64,000 nt of DNA from Oegoconia quadripuncta. Its lineage: Eukaryota > Arthropoda > Insecta > Lepidoptera > Autostichidae. The notes beneath the pieces were generated by a model. The model did not search any database, was not told where the DNA came from, and saw only the letters and a list, made by a program, of their open reading frames with translations. The stretch's first letter is position 1. Every line of letters begins with the position of its first letter. Location of the stretch: assembly GCA_949316235.1 (NCBI GenBank), contig OX438752.1, forward strand, positions 630,001 to 694,000. The letters run 5' to 3'. This document shows positions 11,801-22,589 of the stretch, piece after piece. The translations under genes and the position numbers were made by a program.

Positions 11801-12108
11801 TATTTAAATTAGGCAACACAACACTTCGGTTGCTAACTTTATGTCAAGGGCATCGACAAGTTTCGATATTAAACTTACATTTATTTATGTTTCCACATAT
11901 TTTTGACAAAATACATAAATTAACTGGGTCTTGATATTGGAGGGAAAGAAAAACAGCTAAAAACGAACTCTTTAGTGAGATGTAGGGTGAAACGAAATAG
12001 GAACCCAAGGGAAAAGTTTTGTAAATATACATTGAAACTAGTGACTATTTAATGTTTTTATTAAAAATTATTAATTTTTCGGTAAGTCATAATATTGTAC
12101 TACTGTTT

Positions 12109-12912
12109 CAAAATCAAAAAATCAAAGAATGCTTTATTTTGTAGGTACACAGGGTACACTTAAAATAGTCAGATTTTACATTTTTTAAGCTACTGCTTGT
12201 TCAAAAGACACAAAATGCAATTTTCCCCGGTTTTTATGTTACAATATTATTAATTATTATTTTATATTATAATATTTCATTATTAATTGTGAAATGGTCT
12301 GGTTTTTTTTTTTTTTTTTTTTAATTAGAATGGGATCGCTCTTGACCTGACGCCTGGTTACGCGAACGGTCTGTTCATGTCCATGAATGTTTATCATCTA
12401 AATAATCTGATATTTTATAACATGCTTTCTTAATAAGTTTCTGTTTTATAGTATCTTTAAATTTATTGAAAGGAAGATTTTGTATATCAACAGGAACCTT
12501 ATTAAAAAAGCGTATAACCCTTTGAATGAATTACTGACTTTGCGGAGGCGACTTATGTGACCTGCAAGTTTATCTTTATTTCTTGTATTGACATCATGTT
12601 TATCACTATTTTTCCTAAATGATGCTATATTTTTTTTGACATATATTAGATTTTCAAAAATGTACTGTGACGAAAAGTTTAGAATATTAGACTCTTTAAA
12701 TCTGTCTCTATGTGACACTGCAGGTCTCAATTGATAAATTGCGCGAACGGCTCGTTTTTGTAAAACAAAGATTGTATTTATATCCGCGGCATTTCCCCAC
12801 AGCAAGATACCGTAAGACATCAGGCTATGGAAATAACTAAAATATACTAATCTAGCAGTATTTACGACCGATATTTGTCTAATTTTTTTGACTGCATAGG
12901 CTGCAGAGAGCA
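12109..12912 (-). mobile_element. 5'-truncated LINE family F, copy 1
   Basis: Minus-strand coding remnant [50 protein letters not shown], ending with a frameshift near KVSNSFKGL. The 3' UTR (12109-12440) is interrupted near 12302-12350 by another LINE tail (poly-T followed by AATTAGAATGGGATCGCTC on the plus strand). Confidence 0.8.
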
Positions 12913-13102
12913 TAGTTTTTTTTTCATATATTATCAATAGACTCTTGACAAGGGATCCTTTAACACCCTTTCTGCTTTACGGGTATATTTGTAACAGCGT
13001 GTATGGGTTGAAATTTAATTCGTGTAATTCCTGTTTACTGGTCAGTCTACTCCCAATTAAGTACAATGTACCACTATATAGGCACCAATACAAAGTAAAC
13101 CA

Positions 13103-13372
13103 TTTTTTTTATGCACGACGGGTTCGTACTTGACCTCAATCACACCTGATGTTAAGTGAAGATTAGGTCGAAGGTGGAAGCGTACTGACCCGGAAACCCC
13201 AACACATTTGGGGGACTGGCTATCTTATCTCTGACAACTATTAACATTGCTGCTTGGCGGCAGACTTAAATAAGATGGTGGTAGCTAGGCAGGCGGACAT
13301 TTAAAATGCCCTACCACCAACCAAACCGAGTAAACCCAATGTTGTTTAAATTAAGCCATGGAGGCGATTAAA
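13103..13372 (-). mobile_element. SINE family B
   Basis: Minus-strand copy. The tail (plus strand TTTTTTTATGCACGACGGGT) and body are intact, and the head is partly deleted. Confidence 0.85.
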
Positions 13373-13407
13373 ATTCTGAAACCACCTAGCGGTATTTTTT
13401 TAATGTT

Positions 13408-13480
13408 TAGATGTTTGGGATATCCCTGACCACCTCATTTGGGATAAAGGTCGTGACTTTAGGTATGTATGTATATAGGG
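13408..13480 (+). mobile_element. RTE-like LINE 3' fragment
   Basis: Contains GATATCCCTGACCACCTCAT and GGGATAAAGGTCGTGACTTT, also found at 62630-62685. Confidence 0.5.
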
Positions 13481-13602
13481 TCAATGCCATTTTTAAGTAT
13501 TTATTATTTTGGGGACAATGTTGTAGTACAATTACTAAAATTGTTTTATCTACCTTTTTTTTATTAAGAGTCATCATAAGTGATTGACATTTAATTTCAT
13601 AC

Positions 13603-13746
13603 CTTCTGGATCTCAGCGTCCTTGGGGATCAGGAAGGTGTTCTGGGCCTGTTTAATGGCCTCTTTTGTGAAGGCAGCACCCTCCCGCTGCGGCGCTCCGG
13701 CCACCACCGCGACGGCCACCAGCAAGCAAACCACGATGGTACGCAT
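13603..13746 (-). CDS. Coding exon 1 of a small secreted protein (signal peptide exon)
   Basis: On the minus strand the ATG at 13746-13744 opens 48 codons that end exactly at a GT donor (13602-13601). The product starts MRTIVVCLLVAVAVVAGAP, a typical signal peptide with a short basic n-region, a hydrophobic core and an A-G-A cleavage site. The mature part begins PQREGAAFTKEAIKQAQN. Joined in phase 0 to the exon at 6152-6295 it gives a 95-aa protein with about 77 mature residues and no cysteine outside the signal peptide. GC-rich codons stand out from the AT-rich surroundings. The peptide resembles small immune-inducible secreted proteins of moths (I recall 'Hdd13'), but the family name is from memory and unverified. 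Signal peptide, splice sites and frame are seen directly; the immune role is inference. Confidence 0.85.
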
Positions 13747-13779
13747 TGTCAGAGTAGAGTCAGGGGTAGGTACTGGAAA
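13747..13779 (-). other. 5' UTR segment of the small secreted protein gene
   Basis: Immediately upstream of the ATG on the minus strand, a good acceptor (ttcatcccacag) ends at 13780. The 33 nt from there to the ATG are therefore probably the 3' part of a 5' UTR whose first exon lies further upstream (see 16082-16134). Confidence 0.5.
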
Positions 13780-14392
13780 CTGTGGGATGAAAGAATTTAG
13801 TATTATTTGAGTGACTACGATGAATAGTGTGGATTAATTACTACAATTAAGTTTACGAACCCGACAGCATACTTTGCATTTTACAGGCGCCATGTTGGAT
13901 TTTTTACCATAAAATGTATTCTATAACACTTCAAGGTTCAAGACGAAGTCAATGACACCATGTACATCGAAATCGGTCAAGCCGTTTAGGCTACAGGAGG
14001 TAATACAGAAATCTACATACATATACACTCGAAAAACGTTACCCATCTTCCTTGAGCTGTCGGGTAATATTGGCAGAACAATCGACTTCTTTAACCAAAT
14101 ATACAAGGTTATATTTTGCATACCAAAAAGCTGATACACCCCAATTTAGATCATAATATTTTGTAATCAATACGCCTAGAAAACTTTACTGTTATATTTC
14201 CGCTTGTAGGGTGTTTATCATTCCTTAGATAAATAATTAATAAAAGAAAAATAACCCCATACTTTTATAGCTGTAATCGATGCGTGCTTCTGACTAACCT
14301 AATTTCAGGTTTCAGGTATAGCCCAGTCAATACTACCGAAAATATCGAGCTCCCAGCTCAGACGCTTTGGGAAAATCAGAATTCCATTTACT

Positions 14393-14640
14393 TTATTTAT
14401 TTATTTATTTATTTATTTAGGTACACTAACAGCTTATACACTAAAACATTATTTTGTTAGTTCACATATTGGTCACATTATAAGTGTATCAGCCTATTAG
14501 AAGTATACACAGCATTCTAAGATAAATAACAGTATAAAATTCAAGATAAAGTTTAAATATTATATAAGGTTTAAAAAGTACAAAATAAACATATCAATAA
14601 CAGTTTAGTCCCGCGTCGATATTTCTATTTAACCAATCCA
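14393..14640 (-). mobile_element. Probable LINE 3' end with (TTTA)n tail
   Basis: A TTTA array at 14390-14420 followed by 3'-UTR-like sequence. The family is not identified. Confidence 0.35.
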
Positions 14641-14821
14641 CCGAGACATTGAATTGAAATATACCTAAGTCGTATTGATGTTGTTACCCCAGATAAATTC
14701 ATGTTTTGCAGATTCCTCAGTTCAGATATGTATGAATTGAGGGCTCAAGCCAAACCGCCACAAATCCGCTATATCGCATCCTTAGGATTTTTTAAGTTTT
14801 AGGTCCATATGACCTTGTGTA

Positions 14822-15217
14822 CCGGATGAGTTTTTTACCGTAAGGAAAAACATAGGACATATTTAGGTAAGTGAAATAAGGTATTGGCATATGTAGTTTA
14901 ATTTTATTTCTTCAAAAACGCACGCGCCCTTGGAATTAGCTAATGCTTGGAATTAGCTAATGCTTGGAATTAGCTAATGCAATTGGCGGGACTCTTAGGG
15001 TTGCTATCATGCCAAATTTATTATGAACTCACATATTCTCAAAACTTTCTTTATTTATTTAATTTAATCGTGTAATTATGTGGAATACACAATTAACGCT
15101 ATATTCGTTAATTTTGAAAAATTCATCATGATACTACTTATGATTAATAACTTATATTTCACTCACCTAATATGCCCAATTTTTTTCCATACGCTAAAAA
15201 CACTGGTCCGGTATATG
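14822..15217. mobile_element. MITE with ~55-bp imperfect terminal inverted repeats
   Basis: Left end ACCGGATGAGTTTTTTACCG to GGTAAGTGAAATA. The right end, in reverse complement, is ACCGGACCAGTGTTTTTAGC to GGTGAGTGAAATA. Contains a 17-bp unit (TTGGAATTAGCTAATGC) repeated three times at 14931-14981. A one-ended relative is at 6497-6536. Confidence 0.7.
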
Positions 15218-16070
15218 GGCTACTCTATACTCTATCAAACAGAATAAAAATCGTTTAAAAATTACGTAACATGAAAACGAATTACAATCCAATTGAGAAT
15301 CTGCTTCTTTCATTGAAGTCGGTTAAACAACTTTTCTTTGTTAGCACCGTCACATAAAATTTACCTAACCTTAGCTGTGTAATGGACATATAATCACTGG
15401 ACTCTGGACACAATGAGAATGGACATGACACATAAAATTAATTGTAAGTAAAAACTGAACTTTTTGTCTTCAGATTCAGGACACACGTCCTGACCCAAAG
15501 TCGTAGCTTCGCTGTTTACATATGCCACAATCATACTATTGCCGGGGTCATTCCCACACGGCAATGAGCTTTGAGCTTCGTAATATATTACACAACAAGC
15601 TTTTAAAAGCTCTTCACTATTAGTTGTAATAATAAATATTATACCCTTTCACATTAATAACTGGATTATCTAGACGTGGAGCTTATCTTTATGTTCCCAA
15701 TTAAACGTCTTGTTGCGTAACGATACATATGAGATGTGTATCGCGATCGGCGCATGCGCACGCGAAAGTAGACACGCTAACCAGTAACATTACACACCAC
15801 TCACACTTTTTACACTTCCATTTTTACACATTTCACTTTATCAATATGGTGAAACTATTGATTTTATAAATAATAATTGCGTAGCCAAAAACGATTAACG
15901 AAAATAAACACAAAAGAAAAAAAACAAAAAAAAATCTGCCATACCTGAACACGACACGGGGATCGAACCCGCACACGTCGAATAAATAAAAAAAAATAAA
16001 AAGTAAACAAACAAAAATTATATTGATTAACGTGTTACTCAGGTCCGAATAGTGTTGTAAAGGCAGTAAG
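15218..16070. other. No recognised gene
   Basis: AT-rich. A tRNA 3'-half-like motif (minus strand GGGTTCGATCCCCGTG) lies at about 15956-15975, probably a SINE head remnant. Confidence 0.4.
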
Positions 16071-16081
16071 GCATATCTCAC

Positions 16082-16134
16082 CTGTGAAGCTGCGCAGGAG
16101 TGGTGCACGCGCGTACGGGCACCTCTCATATAAC
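16082..16134 (-). promoter_or_regulatory. Candidate TATA promoter and first non-coding exon, small secreted protein gene
   Basis: On the minus strand a GC-box-like run (plus strand 16134-16160) is followed by a TATA-like gttatatgag (16134-16125). About 45 nt further is cttcacag|GTGAGA, a good 5' splice donor with GT at 16081-16080. This fits a short non-coding first exon spliced to the acceptor at 13780. The assignment is inferred from spacing and motifs only. Confidence 0.35.
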
Positions 16135-16383
16135 CGCCCCCTCCCCGCCCCGCGAGACTTTCACTGCGAGGAGTATGCGCAACAGTCCTGACGATCCATG
16201 CGTGGCCACGAGATCTACGATTGTATTAGATAAACCTTCGGTTCGTGAAGAAAAAAATGTATTAGTACACCCAATGACAACTGGGTATGTTTCTGTAATA
16301 TTCCAGGGTTATATAGCAACTATATGTATATACATGTCGTTATTTGAATACTTGTCATATTTCAGGATGTACATTAAGTATGA

Positions 16384-16420
16384 TTGAGGCCAAGTGTCAA
16401 CCCGTTGTGCATAAAAAATA
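16384..16420 (+). mobile_element. SINE family B tail fragment
   Basis: GATTGAGGCCAAGTGTCAAC then CCGTTGTGCATAAAAAA. Confidence 0.65.
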
Positions 16421-16647
16421 GCTATATAGTCGTACTAGTGAAAACAAATTAAATAACTATTCAAGTATTTAAAACCAAAAAAAATCCACAGCATATATTG
16501 TTTGATTTTTTACAATAAAATGTCGTTATTAAGTTAATAGTAAGGTACACATAAAGTTTTTTTTTTAAATACAAAGCACTTTGCAAAAGCTAAACTAAAG
16601 GACAAAACGTCATCCAGACCTAATAGACCTAATAGACCAGAATAAAA

Positions 16648-16768
16648 TTATTTATTTATTTATTTATCATTTATTGCACACAAGAAAAAACATACAGATA
16701 AAACATAATAGAGACGACACAACAGGTTCTGCTTATTTCTACAATGAAATGTCTTCCAGCAGACCTAC
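16648..16768 (-). mobile_element. LINE 3' end, (TTTA)n-tailed
   Basis: Minus strand carries AACCTGTTGTGTCGTCTCTA, TTGTGTGCAATAAATG and a (TAAA)n tail. Same sequence in plus orientation at 28645-28742 and 51290-51425. Confidence 0.7.
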
Positions 16769-16924
16769 GATTATTATTATTATTATTTTAAATATGTCTC
16801 AATTCAGTTTAAAGTTACATATTTATGATATTACTAGGATACAGATTTTGGTACACACAAAATCGAAAACCCACAAAAACAATATAGATTTCAAACTTTA
16901 TCCAAAAAACTGCGGCCGGCTGTG

Positions 16925-17180
16925 AAATAAAATAAAAAGTAGAAACACGTGAAGTGATCTACTGTGTTCATTGTCTATTCTTCTTCTTAGCGAGTCGATG
17001 ACAAAAACATCAAATTCTTGAGGACCAGAGTACGGCCACGCATACAGCATTGTGTGTGGGCATTTTAGAGGTCTTGTAGCGTACACGAGTCGGGACTCGC
17101 AGGGCAACATAGAGGATACTCCACTTGGACATGTCTTCTCGGCATCTACCGACCCCGGTACGCAGTCTATTGAGTGATTT
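16925..17180 (-). other. Unclassified short frame, probably repeat-derived
   Basis: A minus-strand open stretch includes CPSGVSSMLPCESRLVYATR and PQEFDVFVIDSLRRR. Part of it (about 17005-17035) has a counterpart near 24995-25045, suggesting a dispersed repeat. No domain recognised. Confidence 0.3.
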
Positions 17181-17890
17181 CCATACGGGCCATTCAAGAT
17201 TGTAACCCTATGGAAACTTCCCTGCAGATGTAATTAAGGTCGATAGTGAGAGCTCTTCTCACAATTCTATGTATTTTCTATGTATCCTCTATGTACCTGC
17301 TGATATGTAAAGTTGTTCACCTTTTAATTTGCACTATCTGTTGACGACACTCGCCACAATAAACGAAGAGGTGCCGAATACGGCGGGTACGAAGAGGCGC
17401 GACGATACGAGCGGGACGAACACACACTGCTCACTTGAATGAGCGAAGCCGGGGCACAAACACTATACAGGATGCACACAAAGAAAACTAAAACTTTCTT
17501 CTTATTATTTATTCTTCACTGTTTATATAAGACTGAGCGCACTGTAACTGGTAAAATAAGACTGACTAACTGCACGCAGGCAGCTTTCCTATATGCAAAG
17601 GGTTGGCACCCAACTAGTATCTCAATTGGGCAGATTGATATTTACAATGTCTCTCTCTAACATTAAGTTACAAAGTGGGTAGTCTAACTAAACATTTTCT
17701 ACATCTACCCCAACTCAAACTATTCAACATACAATGTAGGTAGTTACACAAATCAAATTCTACAACTACCTTATCCCAAAACGATTCAGAACATAATAAG
17801 GGTAATCAAAGAAAGTAATATAATTAATAACAAAATTACCCACATAACACTTAACAATTATTGCGCTGCCCAACACTATCCAACTTATTA
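17181..17890. other. No recognised feature
   Basis: Includes a GC-richer patch at 17350-17460. The only frames are short and featureless. Confidence 0.35.
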
Positions 17891-17899
17891 AAAAGCTTC

Positions 17900-18010
17900 T
17901 ATAACTGAGGTTGTCTGGAAGAAATAGCTATCAGCGATAAGACCGCGTTTGTACACTTCATCATCTATGTATTTTATTTTTGTGTGCAATAAAGAATTTA
18001 ATAATAATCA
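17900..18010 (+). mobile_element. LINE 3' end
   Basis: GAGGTTGTCTGGAAGAAATA, GATAAGACCGCGTTTGTAC and TGTGCAATAAAGAATTTA. Homologous to 24125-24248. Confidence 0.6.
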
Positions 18011-18544
18011 TAATTCGATGCGACATTTAGGGGCATTATCTATAATCTTTTTATATTTATACATATGTGTGTGTCGCTAAATGGGTCACATAAACGATTT
18101 TTTGTTCTTATCATATGCATTGTTACGAAATAGTTAGGATAATGGAAAGTAGCTGTGGATGACTCTTAGGTGTTTAAAAAATGGGCATCTCGCCCACACG
18201 GGCCGAATTCCAAGCGGGCGACTTGTCCGTGCGCACAGGTCGATTTCATGGCCCCGCAATTAGTGAGGATTTAAATTTGACATCACGCGTCGGATTAAAT
18301 CGTTATACAAAATAACAAGAAAGCTTTTCGGATACAAATTAAATGAATTAAAAGTTTCTAATTTCATGGAGACATATAAACTTTTGTTTAGTTAACTCGT
18401 GCTCATGTTCTGGGCAGATTCCGGGTTTGCTTGTTTGCATATATATTCATTATACTGCCTGTAACCCGAAATTTTACATTTATTTTTTTTAGATTTATTT
18501 TCTCCTCTAGGAGAAGGCAAAGGGATCTAGCCCATAACAGCCAT

Positions 18545-18877
18545 GTCTTATTTATCTTATTTCTTCAGTTTGTAAGTCAGTCTCAGTCAAAACAAGTAAT
18601 TCGTCGTATACTTGGCGTATACAGAGTCTAGTCACGGTCAAGTCATTCTTCAGTAAAGTGGCAGAATGCTTTACAAAAGATTTTGGCGGCTTCTTGTGGG
18701 AACCCGAAAGCTCCGTTACGCACTTTAATTTACACTTCCCTTCACTTGTACACCATCACTAACGTTTGCTGCACAATATTCTGCCATTATTAAGCTTCAA
18801 AAGTTAGAATGCACAAATTATAAGATTTATAAAGAAAAATGCTACTTTACTCGCCGAGTTCCCGCCAAAAAGCCCCG
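18545..18877 (+). repeat. Repeat Z, copy 1
   Basis: About 330 bp, from TTATTTATCTTATTTCTTCA to GAGTTCCCGCCAAAAAGCC, closely matching 56870-57183 (plus) and 57549-57870 (inverted). It has a 15-bp local duplication (TTGGCGTATAC region). Element class not identified. Confidence 0.7.
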
Positions 18878-18893
18878 AAATTTTACAACTAAT

Positions 18894-19728
18894 TTTTTTT
18901 TTTTTTTAATTAGCCTATCGTGTCCCACTGCTGGGCAAAGGCCTCCCCCAAACTCTTCCACTCATTTCTATCCTTGGCGGTTTCCCACCATTCCTCTTGA
19001 AACGCAATGAGATCATCTCTCCAACGTTTGCGCGGCCGACCCCGACGACGTCTCCTGTCCTCAGGCATCCAGGGCGTGATGGTGTGTGCCCATTTCTCCG
19101 GTGGCATACGGCTAACGTAGCCTGCCCAGTCCCATTTAAGCATGGCTGTTTTTCTTCCCACGTCAGCAATTCCGGTCATGGAACGCAATATGGTATTGCG
19201 AATTCGGTCGACGCGTTTGTAGCCGAGAATACTACGTTCCATTGCCCTCTGGCAAATCTTGAGCTTGGACTTCTGAAGCTCAGTCAATGACCAAGTCTGT
19301 GCACCGTAGGTTAGAACAGGAAGGATACACATGTCTATGAGTTTGCGTTTTAGAGTATTTGGAAGGTCTCCCTTCATATATACCTTCATTGCCCAGTAGC
19401 TTTTCCAGGCATTGTTGATTCGGCGATCGATCTCTTTATCTTGCCTATTTTCGAAGCTAACTAACTGGCCTAAGTAAATATACTCATTGACATATTGTAT
19501 CTCCTGTCCATCTACTTCAACTCTACGTTTCGTGCTGTTGGTCATTATCTGCGTCTTCGACCGGTTCATTTGAAGTCCAACTTCATGACTTGCCGCACTC
19601 AGATCTTGGAGCATTTGCTGTAGTTCCTGGGATGTTGGAGCAAAAATAACAATGTCATCTGCAAATCGAAAATTCGTCAGGCGTTTGTTTTCGATGACAA
19701 TGCCCCTTTTCATGGGCAACAAGAGGCA
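18894..19728 (-). mobile_element. 5'-truncated RTE-like LINE with RT FADD motif
   Basis: A single open minus-strand frame of 270 codons. It starts inside the palm (NFRFADDIVIFAPTSQEL), continues through the thumb and C-terminal domain (YGAQTWSLTE, RIRNTILRSMTGIADVGRK, RRRGRPRKRWRDDL) and ends FAQQWDTIG-stop. A short A-rich tail follows. Identical TTACAACTAAT flanks at 18883-18893 and 19729-19739 are the target duplication. No stops or frameshifts, so a young insertion, dead because the N-terminal RT and endonuclease are missing. Confidence 0.9.
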
Positions 19729-19739
19729 TTACAACTAAT

Positions 19740-20140
19740 ATAGTTTTATAATTTTTGGAAGCTGGTCGAAGAGTTTTTGTCATTCAGGTAATCAAATTTT
19801 GTAAACCTTTATTTACCCGACTGCCTTGGAAAGGCGGGTAATGCTTTTCGAGTGTATGTATGTATTCTGTCGGTTTTTTCGTTTTTAATCTCATATAGTT
19901 ATTTGTTAATGTTGTTTTGACATGATTTTATAAGACAAAATGTTGAACTTGTTAGACAGACAAATTTGTTAGATGTATTTTCTGATATATTTCTTTTCTT
20001 GTATAAAAATTTCCGAACGCCTTCTTTCCTTATAGACAAATGGATGAATATTATAAAGGTACTTCTATGCAGTAATGACATGCTTAATACGATTAACCAG
20101 AAAAATAAGAAGTATATATAATAATAATTAGTCTTAGTTA
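19740..20140. other. No gene; short dispersed-repeat-like patch
   Basis: A CCCGACTGCCTTGGAAAGGC patch at 19817 looks like a common lepidopteran repeat. Nothing else recognised. Confidence 0.35.
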
Positions 20141-20559
20141 AATGACGACCGGTTGGTGTAGTGGATAGTGACCCTGTCAGCGAAACCAACGGTTGCGGGT
20201 TCGAATCCCGCGAGGGGTAAATGTTTGTGTGATGAATACGAACATTTATTCCCGAGTCATGGATGTTTATATAAATATTTATGTATGTTTATCCGTTATC
20301 TACACACACCGGCATATTTAGCGGAACACAAAAAAAAGTCCATAATTAAAAAAATATGGTTTTATTTTAAAATCTACTTACTGTACTTCTTTTGTTATTT
20401 AAAGTTTCATTTGTTTTAATTAAAAGGAGACACATTAAGAACACATTTTGCGAGTAAAGGCTATTTGTGAAAAATGGTACATTTTTGAACTTTTTATGTA
20501 GCCGGGAAAAGTGAAAATTAATATTGAAATAACAATTAATTAAATAAGAAAAATGGTGA

Positions 20560-20826
20560 TTAATATCGCGTATTTCCTCCACGTGCTCTTATTAAAGTTT
20601 CTACCCGTCTAGGCATACTGAGAATGATGTTATCGATGGTCTCCTGGGATAGTCTCCGCCATTCCTCAACTACGGCGATTCGCAGTTCACCCACGTTGGC
20701 AGGAGCTGGAATTCTGGACTTAACTTTTCTTTTTAACAAGTCCCAAACGTGCTCTATAGGGTTCATATCCGGTGATCTTGCCGGCCACTCCATAACAGTG
20801 ATATTCATGTCATTAAGATATGCTTC
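20560..20826 (-). pseudogene. Tc1/mariner transposase C-terminal fragment
   Basis: Minus-strand frame with MEWPARSPDMNPIEHVWDLL, the classic Tc1-family block containing the third catalytic acidic residue (E of NPIEHVW). It is followed by SRIPAPANVGELRIAVVEEW and ends GGNTRY-stop. The first two catalytic Asp and the DNA-binding domain are absent, so it cannot be active. Confidence 0.85.
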
Positions 20827-21064
20827 CATAGCGGCCTGCAACAGCGGGAGGCCCGGAGAGGAGGCGGAGGAACGCCGCCCCTCCAACCCTCCCGCCGTCT
20901 CCCCCTGCGAACAGAGGGAGAGGGCCGCTTCCCACGACCTCTCGTCGACGGCCGCAGCCTTAGCTGCAGTCGTCAAGGAGAGGTCGCCCAAGTGCTGCAG
21001 ACGATTCCACGGCGTCCCCTGCCCAGATGGGCATTCCTCAGGGAGCGCCGCTTGGTCGCCGCAG
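20826..21064 (-). mobile_element. GC-rich retroposon fragment inside the Tc1-like element
   Basis: Reverse complement of about 47722-47970, including GGCGACCTCTCCTTGACGAC and the conserved frame piece GDLSLTTAAKAAAVDERSWE. It ends abruptly on both sides, without poly(A) or a target duplication. Confidence 0.8.
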
Positions 21065-21734
21065 ATTCTCAGTATACCTAGACGGGTAGAAACTTTAATA
21101 AGAGCACGTGGAGGAAATACGCGATATTAATCACCATTTTTCTTATTTAATTAATTGTTATTTCAATATTAATTTTCACTTTTCCCGGTTACATAAAAAG
21201 TTCAATAATGTACCATTTTTCACAAATAGCCTTTACTCGCAAAATGTGTTCTTAATATGATCTCATTTTAATTAAAACTAATGAAACTTTAAGTAACAAA
21301 AGAAGTACAGTAAGTAGATTTTAAAATAAAATCATATTTTTTAATTATGGACTTTTTTTTTGTGTTCCGCTAAATATGCCGGTGTGTGTAGTATCCATAG
21401 CACAAGCTTTGCTTAGTTTGGGACTAGATGATTGGTGTAAGTGTCCGAAATATTTAATTTAATTTAATGACATATTATAATGGGAACTAATAATATAATT
21501 TTATGTAAAATTAATAATAATACAATAATGATAATAGGTATAATACTAAATAATAATTTTGCGTGCCAGACGCTGGCGAACTGTGTGATACTTAATATTA
21601 TATGTATATGTATTTAAGACCGTTATTGTTACCATATTTCGAGCGAAATAAATTTCTATTTCTATTTCTGAACGCCTTCTATCCCTGCAAAGAAATTGTC
21701 TGATATATTTATTTTCTTGTATAATTTTTTACAT

Positions 21735-22290
21735 AGAGAGAGGGATATAGAGAGGGAGCGCAGGGCGCTGTCCGTCCGGTGCAACATGTTGGCCCGCAGA
21801 TTTTCTCGCTGTACCGCTCATGTTAAGGCGACGCTTTTTAATTAAAGCATATTGTCAGTCATTTTACACGAGCAATCTGTGGGTTAATTATACGCAGAGG
21901 ACGTATAGTGCGCTGCGCGTTCAGTTTAATAACGAGTTCAGAATGCTGATGGGGCTGCCGCGTTTCTGTAGCGCATCAGGAATGTTTGCCGATGCGCATA
22001 TAGACGGTTTTCACGCCATCATCAGGAAACGTAGCGCGTCGATTTTGAAGCGCGTGCGCGGAAGCTCCAACACCATCCTGAGCACACTGGCGGACAGGTG
22101 GGATTCCGTGATGCTGCGGCACTGGATACGCTTGCACATATCCAAATAGTGCTGATTGTGCCGCAGCAGTCGTATGGTCCCTTCTGTTCACAGTTATTAT
22201 AGATTTAAGTTACTAACTTACTCCTATTTATTTTTAAGTTACTAACCAAAATATGGGTCTAATCCTGAAATAAACTATTTTTATTTTTTA
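21735..22290 (+). mobile_element. 5'-truncated Jockey-like LINE C-terminus
   Basis: Plus-strand frames encode FIKAYCQSFYTSNLWVNYTQ, FRMLMGLPRFCSASGMF and LADRWDSVMLRHWIRLH-stop, a C-terminal domain common in lepidopteran Jockey-type LINEs. A TTTATT-rich tail follows near 22270-22300. Confidence 0.75.
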
Positions 22291-22589
22291 TTTATTTTAT
22301 AATTTTTTACAATCAACAGCTTTTTGTCACAGGTTAGGCAGAATGATAAAATTTTCTAATAAATGAGAAAAGTTACGAACTACAAAATAATAACTTACTC
22401 TTAAAGCAATCCTCGCAACTATTTACAATATTTCTGTTCACATTAGTATAAATCTGCTGTCTAGGCAATGCCTTTCGAGGAAAGCTAACAATTTTATAGG
22501 GTAGGCACTGCCTTTCTGTCTGTATGGATGGCACGTCACTGTTATACTCGTATAAAAGATTTGTAATTTTTTGTTATAAGAATTTTGAT

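Larger units (their letters stand above)
20303..21388. mobile_element. Palindromic Tc1/mariner-like element with captured filler
   Basis: Flanked by TA (20301-20302, 21389-21390). The arms 20303-20625 and 21065-21388 are ~323-bp inverted copies, ~96% identical by eye. Both begin CACACACCGGCATATTTAGC, and both contain the last ~20 codons of a Tc1-type transposase (PRRVETLIRARGGNTRY). Between them are a further ~65 transposase codons and a 239-bp GC-rich segment (20826-21064) matching the retroposon at 47170-48556. Confidence 0.85.
20144..21470 (+). mobile_element. SINE family A, copy 2, split by a Tc1-like element
   Basis: The tRNA head and body are at 20144-20302 and the tail (GTATCCATAGCACAAGCTTT onward) at 21391-21470. 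The DNA element between sits in a TA dinucleotide that was duplicated. Confidence 0.8.

Noticed and set aside
12446..12937. Host protein-coding gene suggested by a 163-aa frame
   Set aside because: It is the C-terminal end of a LINE ORF2 repeated at 25874, 31150 and 42055.
17430..17660. 73-aa frame with possible LTR element
   Set aside because: No matching long terminal repeats, primer-binding site or pol motifs nearby.
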